Assembly: GCA_905116865.2 (NCBI GenBank) | Contig: CAJHNH020000788.1 | Coordinates: forward strand, 152,001 to 216,000 | Length of the DNA: 64,000 nt | Direction: 5' to 3' | From: Candidula unifasciata | Lineage: Eukaryota > Mollusca > Gastropoda > Stylommatophora > Geomitridae | In this document: positions 1 to 13,300 of the stretch, in pieces | How the letters are laid out: every line of letters begins with the position of its first letter | Position numbering within the stretch: position 1 is the first letter of the stretch | The notes under the pieces: model-generated | Told to the model about the DNA's origin: nothing | Databases searched by the model: none | What the model saw: only the letters and a program-made list of their open reading frames with translations | Position numbers and translations under genes: made by a program

Positions 1-422
1 TCAATTGAGACAAGAAGTAGATCTGGTCAGCTTTGAAATACCAGAATCCCGAATTACATAATGAACACTGCTAACTGAAAGTCCTCGTCAGCATATTAAA
101 CAAACGTACAGTGATACAAACAAAAACCAGAACATATAAAAATCACTTAGCTTTCTGGTTAAGTTTTTCAAAAGATCTTCAAACACACTTGAACAGCAGC
201 GATTCTGCATTGTGTGCCATTGCAGAAGTATTTGTTGAGCTTATTTGTCCTTACTTAAATCTAACATTCATCTTAAAACATGATAGCATGCTGCTTCATA
301 AACACAGACAAGTGGATAGACAGACAGATGGAAGACAGACAAAAGCAGGGCATGGATGTACATGATCTGCCTTGACTTCAATGACAGTGACAACTGCAAA
401 CTTGACTGTGTGAACCATTTAC

Positions 423-512
423 CTCAGAGACTGCCTGCAGTCTTGTCAGGAATAGGTCCCGGATGGGTTCCGCATCGTTGCCCAAGCAGGCTAGTATAGA
501 CATCGGCGACAC
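423..512 (-). CDS. NUP188: NUP188 exon, ACLGNDAEPIRDLFLTRLQ
   Basis: 90 bp, 30 codons, phase 0-0, acceptor CATCACCAG, donor GTAAAT. Encodes VSPMSILACLGNDAEPIRDL followed by FLTRLQAVSE; vertebrate VAPMSVYACLGNDAAAIRDAFLTRLQSKIED is nearly the same. This is the last exon in the window; the next one lies beyond the left edge. Confidence 0.96.
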
Positions 513-3500
513 CTGGTGATGACGAACAGTTTATATTCTACAACTAAATCTAAAAAGTGTTTATATTTATATATTTTTATATACATTCCACAATTCAGGT
601 TGGCTTGTTTGTATTTCCGATACTTTTGCCCTGATTATACACTCTTTCATACTGCTCTGTCCATCTCTTGATATTATCCTCCCACTTGTATCAGCCTACT
701 CCTTGCTCATCTTCCTTCAACCTTTCCCTACAATAAGGTTTTTTTAACAGTGCAAAGTCTTTTACTGTAGCCAAACCTTTCATTTCTCTCTCTCTCTTTT
801 TTTTTTAAATTCAATTCAACAACTCTCTTTACATTCCCAGATCTCAATTTCCACAACCTCTGTATTTGTTGGTATTTCTTAGCAAGATACGAAGTGATGC
901 AATATGAAAACAGATAACAGATTTTTTTTTTAAACAAATGAGTTGACTAATTGTCCCAATCTCAGCGTGATATGACTGATGTGCAGCTATCAATCTCTTC
1001 AGTGCAACAACAATTTCTTTCAGCAACTCCCCTTTCATTCCCAATCTCTTCAGTGCAACAACAATTTCTTTTAGCAACTTCCCTTTCATTCCCAATCTCT
1101 TCAGTGCAACAACAATTTCTTTCAGCAACTCCCCTTTCATTCCCAATCTCTTCAGTGCAACAACAATTTGTTTCAGCAACTCCCCTTTCATTCCCAATCT
1201 CTTCAGTGCAACAACAATTTGTTTCAGCAACTCCCCTTTCATTCCCAATCTCCTCAGTGCAACAACAATTTCTCTCAGCAACTCCCCTTTCATTCCCAAT
1301 CTCTTCAGTGCAACAACAATTTCTTTCAGCAACTCCCCTTTCATTCCCAATCTCTTCAGTGCAACAACAATTTCTTTCAGCAACTCCCCTTTCATTCCCA
1401 ATCTCTTCAGTGCAACAACAATTTCTTTCAGCAACTCCCCTTTCATTCCCAATCTCTTCAGTGCAACAAAAATTTCTTTCAGCAACTTCCCTTTCATTCC
1501 CAATCTCTTCAGTGCAACAACAATTTCTTTCAACAACTTCCCTTTCATTCCCAATCTCTTCAGTGCAACAACAATTTCTTTCAGCAACTCCCCTTTCATT
1601 CCCAATCTCTTCAGAAGCATTGTATCTGACCGTTTGTTTTCTGGAAATTTTACCTAGTCTTCTGTATATTTGAGAGCTACAGTAAAGTGGCGGATGGACA
1701 CTCGCAAGCCGGCCTGAAAGCCAAGAGGTCAAATCAACATCAAATGGGTCCCAGGCAATGTCCTGTGAAGTTCTTCTTTCGTTCGCTTGAAATTATCGAT
1801 ATTTGCAATATTGTCCCTAGTATGAGCTTCAGTGTCTTTTTTAATTCACTCAGCAACCTGTAATGTTTGGCTTGCACGTTTTGTTTCTCTTGGCCAAAAG
1901 CTTTGCCCTGAATATGCTGCATTTGGGACAGTCCTGGAGGACGTGATCAGTTGTCTCAGGTGCCAATCTACATGTGTACATGGCTGCTGTGAAGTAAATG
2001 TAGGCAACATGATGTGGACCACATCACCTGACAAGGGCTGATTGGCCTGTAAACACGTAGGTCTAGCACTATATTTCATGCAACAATAACAAAAAACTAG
2101 TCAACCAATATGAAATAACTAACACTGCTGCCCTAACAAATAGCAGACAAGGCAGGCAGAAGGTAGTCAAGGTGAGAGAGACAGAGAGAGAGGAGAGTCA
2201 TGACGTACAGTAGACAAGAAGGTAAGACAGACAAACAAAAAAGGTGAGACAGAGATAGAAACAGAGAACTGACAAACAGAGACAGACAGACTGAAGATTT
2301 AAAAGTAGCGGAAATAACGGAAGTAACAGGCAGAGACACAGGCAGAAGATAGCTAATGAAAGGGAGACAGACAGACAGGCAGACAACAGAGAAAGCCTTG
2401 AGACACAAACAGTGTCTGTAACTAAAACAGCACAGAGACTAAGATATTGTAACTCTTGTATATCAAAATGTTAATATTGTTTTACCGTTGCCAGGCGCTT
2501 CAGAAGTACAGTGGCCATTGTTGGCAGTTTGTGGCTGTGGCGGTGGTACACATACTGGGCTATTGTGGCAACAATATGTTGGTGCTGTCGTCCAGGTGGC
2601 TGAGAGGATAGAGCCTGCTCAACTGGCGATTGTCCAAGTTCTGGAGGTTTCAGAAGGAGAAGACGGTTGAGAAGGGACAAGGACATTTCAACCAGCTTCA
2701 ACAGGTCGACGCCAGCACCCTCTGTCAAACTGTAAGCAAATTATGTAACATGTGACTGTTATTACAAGTAAATTGCAAATCACATGACTGATTTCAGTGA
2801 TAAAGAAAAGTATAGTGGTATCCCGGAACAAAATCTGTTCGTAGACAGTGATCGAATTCCAAATTGTTCAGGTTCCAAGGCAATTTTCTCACTGAAAAAA
2901 CTAAATTAATCAGTTCCAGCATCAATTTGAGCATATCTAACATCGTAGCAAGTACACAGATACCACTTTCATGTTTAGCGATAAGACCTTTTTTAATGGC
3001 AGTTGTTCCAACAACTTTTCTCTAAATTTTTTTTCAACTCTACACTTTCTACCAAACATAACTAATTCACTAGGTATGTATAGAAAAAAAAAAACATGAA
3101 TAAGCACAAATTCTTAAAATTTACACCCAAAAAATCACACGAGGTGACAGGCCCAGACACTGCACATTCCCCACAGCGTATGAAAGCAAACTGAAGCACA
3201 GGTGGTGCTGTGTGGTAGAGAGTGGCTGGCACATGCCTGGTGTTCAGTTTCTAAGGTGGTGTCCAAGTCTGAAGGCAAAATTTACTTGAACAATATCAGT
3301 TTCCAAGTTGTTTGAATTCTGAAGCATTCAAATTCTAAGGTACCAGTGTATACTGCAAACTGTATGTTGTTTGTCACTGAGAGAGTTAAAGGACTCACAA
3401 ATGGCAGATCTAACTAACCTGGACTGTTGTGATAAAGCCATCTGGATGTGATCTACTCCTGTAGCAACAATCTCCAGCAGTGAACGGCCAGCCTCCGTGA

Positions 3501-6500
3501 ACAGAAGGCTGTACACGCAAGCCTCCTGCAGCCCTGGACCCCTGCAAGACAATAACAAGTTTGTCCTTTTAATGGCATAGCAAACCAACTCTAGCATGTA
3601 ATGGCTGTTTGTAGGGTCCTACGAGGGGGCCACAAAAATGAAAACCTTAAAAAGTGTGATGCCACTGTCTTGTAACCTCTCAATATTGTTGTTAAGGTTG
3701 TCAAGAGTGTTAAGCATGTGACTTGACCATGGTGACATCATAATGACAGTTTAAAGACGGCTATCCTACTTTTGACATGCACCAAAGAGGAGCAGTGTTC
3801 GATTCTGATCAATGAAGGGATGAAACCTAAAGAAACAGAAGGTTTTCATTTGAAACCCCCTCATATAAGAAATGTTATGTTCAGTAAGACAATAAAAATA
3901 TTCAAAACACTGTCCTTAGATATGTTAATGGTAAATGTTATCACAAATCAAACTGAGGGAGACATATATCTATATTATTTTCCATGAAACTGTTGACAAA
4001 TAAGGCATTCATATGTGAACTCCACTGCTGCTGGTCTGGGGGCTTTTCAGGTCATGGTATCTCATGTCAGTTCACATTTTTTTCATCTTCCTTTCAACTG
4101 TCTCAATAAAAAATGCACTCATCAACTGAACCGTGTAGCCATGAAAGGAACTGGAACCCACGACCTTAAGAACATGAGGCAAACGGCATGACCACTCCCC
4201 CACGGAGACCCCCAATCATAAGTTCCACATTTTCTTACAATAATTTTGACAACAGTTTCAATCTTTCAAGGTCAACTGCATGTTGCTCCTTCTCTTTCAC
4301 CTCGGACTATGCTTTTACGAGCCTTGAAAAAGTTCTTTCTTGTTTTTAGGTCAACAAAAGCGTGCAGTAAAACTTCCTGCATAAAATTCCACTACTTTAA
4401 ATTCTTATTCTTCTTCTTCTTCTTCTCTTCCACCTTGTACCTCATCGAGGAGAGATGTAATGTTCGTTGATGAACTCTGTCAAGAGCACTATTAAGACTG
4501 ATGTTCATTTCTGTAAGGCTGTTCTTAATGCCATCACTCCATATTTTCCGAGGTCTTCCACTCGCTCTATACACGTTGTAATGTTTTAGTGTGGCTCGCT
4601 GTGGCGGATAGTACCAGGGCATTCTTGTTAGGTGTCCAAACCACTTCATTTGTTGTTCTTTGATGACCTGTAAGACTGGCTTTATTCCTAGCATTCGTCT
4701 GATTTCATGATTTCGTATTCTGTCTTTCCTTCAAACTCCTGCAGCTCTTCTAAGGCATTTCATCTCTGTTGTCACAATTTTACGTTCATTGGAGGATGTA
4801 AGTGTCCACATTTGGCATTGATAGCATAGTGTTGACCCAGTACTTGATTAGCTTTGGCACATCTGGAGCTAATTTCTCTGTCCAGTTTTCTGTCTGATGT
4901 AAAAATTGCTCCCAAATACTTAAATTACTACTTTAAATACTTTCATAAAATGTTAATTTATTTGATTAAAAAAATTAAAACACAGAAATGACATTTTAAT
5001 GAACTGCAAAAATCCTACTTCTGTTTTTTTAAACTGTGTTGTTCCTGCATGTATGCCAGATTTAATATCTGATGGAAAAGCTCTAGACATTTCTGCCCTG
5101 AAACAAGCAATAATGTCATCCCAAATTATACATTAAGTGGTGAATTATGCTGGCAATGCTGAAAGATAATGGCAGTGATAAAGGCAAAAACTATCCAAAA
5201 AAAAAAACGGATTTTTTAAAATCTGTTGGTATTTTTACGAAGAAAAAACAACATTGACAAAACAACCTGAAATATATTGTTCATAATTATCATGCACAGC
5301 GGATACATAGTGTTCTGTTACTAGGTTCACCCAAGGGATTATCACATCCTTCTCATGACTGTTTAACCTCACTACCATAAACTGAGCCTCTCCATCACAG
5401 GCTATGTCTTTAGAAGCCAGCAGAAAGGCGAGCCTGCAGACCTGCGATTTCCACTGCCTACATAAAATGAGTACTTTGTTGCTTATGCCTGTTAGAAAAG
5501 TAACTTGTTTTTACAAGGGCAAACACAGGTTCATGACCATGTCTTTTTGTCTGCACAAATCTGAAAGGAAGTTACTTAGTATGCACTCATTGAAATACAG
5601 CAAAACATGTCAGGCACTAAATTGTGCTATCCACTGTTTGTTCTTCTTTGTTCATTGCCTTAATTATTATTAATTCTTTTTGCCTGTGTATTATCATAAC
5701 AAGACTTTTAAGGTAAGCAAATAACAGTAACACCTCAACATACCATGCATTTTCTAAAAGGCTTATTCTTCTTCTTTTTACCATTCACCGGCTGTGAACT
5801 CTGGCAGTGAACTCTGGCAGTGAACTCTGGCAGTGAACTCTGGCTGTGAACTCTGGCAGTGAACTCTGGCAGTGAACTCTGGCAGTGAACTCTGGCTGTG
5901 AACTCTGGCAGTGAACTCTGGCAGTGAACTCTGGCAGTGAACTCTGGCAGTGAACTCTGGCTGTGAACTCTGGCTGTGAACTCTGGCAGTAAACTCTGGC
6001 TGTTCGTCACTTCTGGATTTGGGCCTTGTTTCAGAACTTGAGTTTTGTGTGCACATCTGTTTCACAGATCTGGCTTATTTGTATGCAGACAGGCGGATGC
6101 ACTCTGACTTTGACGAAGAAAACATCCTTAACCAGTACCATTTACGACATGCTAGTTTGGGGCATGCTGGGTTTTACGACGTGCTGTTTTTTTTCCCCTT
6201 AGAATGGGGTTCTGGCAACCACACAAGGATAGGTTACCGTAAAAAAGTAAAGGACCCTTTCCACATCTTCATATTACTAGGCACATAGGGCTAGGCTAGA
6301 CCTATATTTTATACACCAATCGGTACTCAGGGGGTGATGTGGTCACAATCACGCCAGCCGCATTTAATTTAATGCTGAGTCAACCTGGAAACCAAGGTCA
6401 TTTCTGCAGAGCAAAAACTAAAAAGTGGCGTGACACTCCGGTTTTGAAACAGAGCTAGAGTCCAAAAGTGGACGAACAACCAGAACTTTCTGCCAGAGTT

Positions 6501-9500
6501 TACAGTGAATGCGAAGATAAAAAAAAAAGGGTCACAACTTCAGCTCTTCCAAGCACTCATCTTTCACACAGCAATTGTATTTCAAATGTAAAGCATGTTA
6601 TATTCATATAACATTACACATATATGAATATCAAGTAAAATATACTAAAGCATGGGTAGTATATACATACATACACACATATTTACCCATACATACAGCC
6701 CCCCCCCCCTTTTTACCCCCACATACATATATACCTATATACACACACATACAGACTCCTTCCCCCACAACCTAAGACAGGGTTCAAACCCGAAGTCCCC
6801 AGCTGGCACGACACTATATGTCTAGGAGGCCAATGCCTTATCCATTAGGTCACAGAGGTTTGAGGAACTAACAATACGCAACTTACCAATGTTCTTTCGT
6901 TGCCCAACGTCCACATACCTCCACTTGTGGAATCGTGGAAACACTTCTTTCATTATGAAGAGCACACTGGCCAGGTGATCTCTCTCACCGCCATCTTTGG
7001 AGGACACCTGATAACACCACATGAAATCAACTCTGATGAATTAGACAAAACTTTGCAACACTAATTTCTGATTTTTCCTCTATGCTTTCCCTTAAAATTG
7101 TTACTGGAACATTGCGGTTTACAGCCGGGTGGAAATATCTACACCATTTTCGTACAACAAAACATATTGCAGCAAACACTAAAATAGTCCATTTTTTAAA
7201 ATGGGTTTGGGGCAGCCTGTCAAAAAAATTTTTTTTCGCTCCAAAAATGAAGCCCTGGAGCCCACAAGGAGAATAAGTTAATTTGAAAATTTTAACTGAT
7301 TAAGGATAAATTTTCATGAGCACCACTATCATGTGTCTAGTCAGACAGTGCAGCTGTTCATGCTCTTCCACATCTGTGTTCTGTTCTGAGCTGTTTTTAA
7401 TCATCACATTCAACCAGCTTCTCCGAAGGGGAAGCTTCTGGTTATAATTGTGACTAAGTTATGTGTGCCACAAAAAATGGCTTAGCACTGGTCACCATTA
7501 AGTAGCCCTGAAATGAACTCTTGCAGTGTTGATTCGATCAAACCCAAATACTGTCCCGATCGGTGACGAAGCCATCTACCGGCCAGCCAATAGGCAAGCC
7601 AGTCACCGCTGTATGTTATGAGTTCAACTGCTGATTGTTGCTCACGCAAAAAATACCTCGGCAGTTGGAAATTGGAAACAGTAGCCTAATGGCACTGCCC
7701 GGGCAAAATTTGTAGTTGAAAATCTACCCAAAGTATTTCAGAATCCTCTCCGAGGCAACAGAGTTCGTGCACTGCACTGAGATTCTTCAGACTCAAGCTC
7801 AAGTTAGAAAAAGAACGGAGCACTTATGGGTTACACCCGTGTGCCATGATGTTGATCCGTTGAAAAAACATAAAACAATAGGGAGAACAAAAAAGAAGTC
7901 TCCTGAAGGTGAGCAATACATATGCCAAGTTTGTTAAGTCTGGCATCAATGATAGCCAGTTTTCTCACATCATTAATTTTTACAAAGTCTAGGAAAGTCC
8001 TGGATTCATGGTTCTGAGTTGCTTAGTTCTGAATCTATTCTTACCTGCACAAGCTTGGTTACCAGATCCAACACAGCCAGGGTGACATTGTAGATGCCCT
8101 GGGCACATTCTGTTCCAGCTAGGACACAGCCATAGAGACCCTGGCTAATGCCCTCGCCACTGGGAATGCAGATAAATATTTCAGTAGGTTTATTCTCATT
8201 TTACAAGTATTTATTTATACTCTCGCTCTCTCTTTCTTTCTTTGTCTCTCACTCACTCACTCGCATGGACATATATTTATTTAATTATACTTTTTTTTAA
8301 ATTTCATTAAAATATTTAAATTCAATTAAATTTTTTTTTTTGTTTTTTTTTTGTTACATTATCAAAAAACTCATCTTCATAAGATTAACACCAGTGAGAT
8401 GAGATGAATGAGGAAAGTTGCTAACTTTACCATCCATGACTAAGTGAGAAATTGTGCTACCAGATAGATGGTGGGAACAGCTCATGCCAAATTCCTGGAG
8501 AAGCAGAAGATCTAATGGTTTGATCATCTCATTAGAACGCAGCCACAACTTGTACCAGCACAGGTTGTTTCCCCACTTCTGACTTTAACTGGAGCGGAAT
8601 GCTGGAGCGGAATGCTGAAGTGGAATGCTGGAGTGGAATGCTGGAGCGGAATGCTGGAGAATGACCAAAAAGGATGCACACAAGCTGTCTACCTTCCACC
8701 ACACATGTCTACGTAGAATTATCACAATTTTCTGGCCAGATACAATCTCAAACACTAAACTACTTCAAGTCACAAACCAAGAAACTTTAGACAGTATGAT
8801 TACCAAGAGAAGATGGACATGGCTTGGCCACATTATGAGAATGAATCCTGATATACTTGCCAAAACAGATCTCACATGGACACCAGAGGGAAAGAGAAAA
8901 CAGGGGTGCTAAAAAAACACATGGAGACGAAAGATGGAAAGTGACCTGAGTGCGGCATCTTTGGCATGGAAAACTGCACTGAAGATTGCACAGGACAGGA
9001 AAGCATGGAAAGTCCTCTCTGAAGCCTCATGTGCCACTAGGCATAACGAGAAGTGATGATGATGACTTTAGTCTTGCCTTCAGGCTTATTTGTATGCAGG
9101 CTGTTGGTTGCTAACCTCTCAGGCTGATGCACTCTGACTTTGAAGAAAACACCATAAACAGTAAATTTTTATGACATGTCTGTTGGGGTGGGTTGGGGGG
9201 GGGGGGGGGGGGGTCTATTCCCCAACACTGGGGACCTGGAACCCATATGTGATTAAAATTGATCGCGTGGGCAACTGCTGATCTGTTGGCGACAAGTTCT
9301 GCTACCATCGATAATGAACTGCATTTCTAATGTTGGACTGTTTGTGTTAGCACTTCGGATGGCTACCAACCGTATGCTTTAATGCGAGTGTATGCTAGAT
9401 ATGGTGGGACAGTCAATCTTTCCACAAGGGACTGTGATAAACATTCTGTGTGTTTTTCATTGGCACAGGAGCGGAGCAAAGATATGGCGACCCGTTTGCT

Positions 9501-10298
9501 ATGAAGCTGAAACCAAGACTACCAGACTACCAGACTACCAAACTACCAGACTACCAAACTACCAGACTACCAAACTACCAGACTACCAGACTACCAGACT
9601 ACCAGACTACCAGACTACCAGACTAACAGACTACCAGACTACCAAACTACCAGACTACCACAAAGGGAATGTGGGAGATCAACAGCAGTCAACCTTCACT
9701 GTGGAGATGGCACCTGAGTGATCGACAGATTGTTGAAGCTCATAACAAATACTGCCCCTAGGGTGTAGAATGGTAGGTCTTCATGTTTTGTTTTCTCTCT
9801 CTCAGAACTGTATTCTTCTTAGAGTTCATGGGCTGCAAAATCCAGCAGAAAGTTTTTACTGTTTATCCACATCTGGACTTTAGTCTTGTTCCAGAGCCTG
9901 AGTTCTGCACTCATTTCTGTTTTACACATCTGGTGGCTTATCTGCATGTAGAGTTTGGGTTCCTTGCCTCTCAGGCTGCTGAAAGTGCAACATCCAGTGA
10001 CTCAATGAACCACTATTTGGATGCTAACCCAAAAGAGATAAATCCAAGATGTCTTGTTCAACTTATATAACAGTTATATTGAGGCACTCTACATTACAAA
10101 TGTAGAAAAACAATAGATTTCAAAAGATTTACCTTTGGATCTTGCTTAGGTCATCAATGTTTCCAGTCAGGAATGGCAATAAGCCTGTTTGCTTCAAATG
10201 ATGTGAGACCTTTAAAAGGAAATCAGACACTTGTCACAAGATAATAACTGCCAATTACTGTCTTAATTAATTGTGGTCTAGGCGCGGGGAGGGTGGGG

Positions 10299-10331
<33 letters not shown>

Positions 10332-13300
10332 CTTTGAGCCTGAGAATTTACGGCCACATGGCTAGTGCTGTCACCACGGCTGTGCAGGTGAGGATTTTAT
10401 GTAACAAGATAATATCAATGACTTCTTTTCATATGAATCAACTGATCCAGTGTGGGCTCTACAATAAAGTTCGGCTGGAAACCGGCTCCAACAGTCTCTG
10501 GTGGTATAATTTCACAGACTACTGCTACCCTGAAATTTGCTGAGTTAGGAACTGAAACCACAGCACATTCCCATAAGTGCTCTGCCCTAATCTGCAGCAG
10601 ACAGTGAAGAGTTTCAATACGGACGGTACTAGTATGTTTGATTATATGTCCCCATTGCCTTTTCTCTGAGATTTTCTATTGCAGTTGTCAATGTCAGATA
10701 TCAGTAGAACTCAACAATTTCTGCCAATGTTAGACCAGTGTACTATATGTTAATGTTAGTCTCACTGGAACTCTCACTTTATGTCAATGTTAGTATAAGT
10801 GGAAATCTGCACTTTATGTCAATGTTAGTATAAGTGGAACACTCACTTTATGTCAATGTTAGTATAAGTGGAAATCTGCACTTTATGTCAATGTTAGTAT
10901 AAGTGGAACACTCACTTTATGTCAATGTTAGTATAAGTGGAACTCTCACTTTATGTCAATGTTAGTATAAGTGGAACTCTCACTTTATGTCAATGTTAGT
11001 ATAAGTGGAACTCTCACTTTATGTCAATGTTAGTATAAGTGGAACTCTGCACTTTATGTCAATGTTAGTATAAGTGGAACACTCACTTTATGTCAATGTT
11101 AGTATAAGTGGAACTCTCACTTTATGTCAATGTTAGTATAAGTGGAACTCTCACTTTATGTCAATGTTAGTATAAGTGGAACTTGGCACTTTATGTCAAT
11201 ATTAGTATCAGTTAAACTCTCACTTTATGTCAATGTTAGTATAAGTGGAACTCTCACTTTATGTCAATGTTAGTATAAGTGGAACTTGGCACTTTATGTC
11301 AATATTAGTATCAGTTAAACTCTCACTTTATGTCAATGTTAGTATAAGTGGAACTAGACACTTTATGTCAATGTTAGTATAAGTGGAACTCTCACTTTAT
11401 GTCAATGCTAGTATCAGTTAAACTCTCCCTTTATGTCAATGTTAGTATAAGTGGAACTCTCACTTTATGTCAATGTTAGTATAAGTGGAACTCTCACTTT
11501 ATGTCAATGTTAGTATAAGTGGAACTCTCACTTTATGTCAATGTTAGTATCAGTGGAACTATCACTTTATGTCAATGTTAGTATAAGTGGAACTCTCACT
11601 TTATGTCAATGTTAGTATAAGTGGAACTCTCACTTTATGTCAATGTTAGTATAAGTGGAACTCTCACTTTATGTCAATGTTAGTATAAGTGGAACTCTGC
11701 ACTTTATGTCAATGTTAGTATAAGTGGAACACTCACTTTATGTCAATGTTAGTATAAGTGGAACTCTCACTTTATGTCAATGTTAGTATAAGTGGAACTC
11801 TCACTTTATGTCAATGTTAGTATAAGTGGAACTCTGCACTTTATGTCAATGTTAGTATAAGTGGAACTCTCACTTTATGTCAATGTTAGTATAAGTGGAA
11901 CTTGGCACTTTATGTCAATATTAGTATCAGTTAAACTCTCACTTTATGTCAATGTTAGTATAAGTGGAACTCTCACTTTATGTCAATGTTAGTATAAGTG
12001 GAACTCTGCACTTTATGTCAATGTTAGTATAAGTGGAACTCTCACTTTATGTCAATATTAGTATAAGTGGAACTTGGCACTTTATGTCAATATTAGTATC
12101 AGTTAAACTCTCACTTTATGTCAATGTTAGTATAAGTGGAACTTGGCACTTTATGTCAATGTTAGTATAAGTGGAACTCTCACTTTATGTCAATGTTAGT
12201 ATAAGTGGAACTCTGCACTTTATGTCAATGTTAGTATAAGTGGAACTCTCACTTTATGTCAATGTTAGTATAAGTGGAACTTGGCACTTTATGTCAATAT
12301 TAGTATCAGTTAAACTCTCACTTTATGTCAATGTTAGTATAAGTGGAACTTGGCACTTTATGTCAATGTTAGTATAAGTGGAACTTGGCACTTTATGTCA
12401 ATATTAGTATCAGTTAAACACTCACTTTATGTCAATGTTAGTATAAGTGGAACTCTCACTTTATGTCAATGTTAGTATAAGTGGAACTCTCACTTTATGT
12501 CAATGTTAGTATAAGTGGAACTCTCACTTTATGTCAATGTTAGTATAAGTGGAACTCTGCACTTTATGTCAATGTTAGTATAAGTGGAACACTCACTTTA
12601 TGTCAATGTTAGTATAAGTGGAACACTCACTTTATGTCAATGTTAGTATAAGTGGAACTCTCACTTTATGTCAATGTTAGTATAAGTGGAACTCTGCACT
12701 TTATGTCAATGTTAGTATAAGTGGAACTCTCACTTTATGTCAATGTTAGTATAAGTGGAACTTGGCACTTTATGTCAATATTAGTATCAGTTAAACTCTC
12801 ACTTTATGTCAATGTTAGTATAAGTGGAACTAGACACTTTATGTCAATGTTAGTATAAGTGGAACTCTCACTTTATGTCAATGTTAGTATAAGTGGAACT
12901 CTCACTTTATGTCAATGTTAGTATAAGTGGAACTCTCACTTTATGTCAATGCTAGTATAAGTGGAACTCTGCACTTTATGTCAATGTTAGTATAAGTGGA
13001 ACACTCACTTTATGTCAATGTTAGTATAAGTGGAACTCTCACTTTATGTCAATGTTAGTATAAGTGGAACTCTCACTTTATGTAAATGTTAGTATAAGTG
13101 GAACTCTGCACTTTATGTCAATGTTAGTATAAGTGGAACTCTCACTTTATGTCAATGTTAGTATAAGTGGAACTTGGCACTTTATGTCAATATTAGTATC
13201 AGTTAAACTCTCACTTTATGTCAATGTTAGTATAAGTGGAACTCTCACTTTATGTCAATGTTAGTATAAGTGGAACTCTCACTTTATGTCAATGTTAGTA

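Noticed and set aside
1..110. Next NUP188 exon at the left edge
   Set aside because: The minus strand of 1-60 has an AG but the reading shows no similarity to the expected sequence after FLTRLQ and soon meets a stop.
951..1732. Open frames of 240-258 residues on both strands
   Set aside because: Products of a 51 bp tandem array whose unit is a multiple of three.
6777..6858. tRNA-Arg gene on the minus strand
   Set aside because: An insertion between the anticodon and T arms prevents a cloverleaf; treated as a SINE head. The other tRNA-like heads were rejected for similar reasons.
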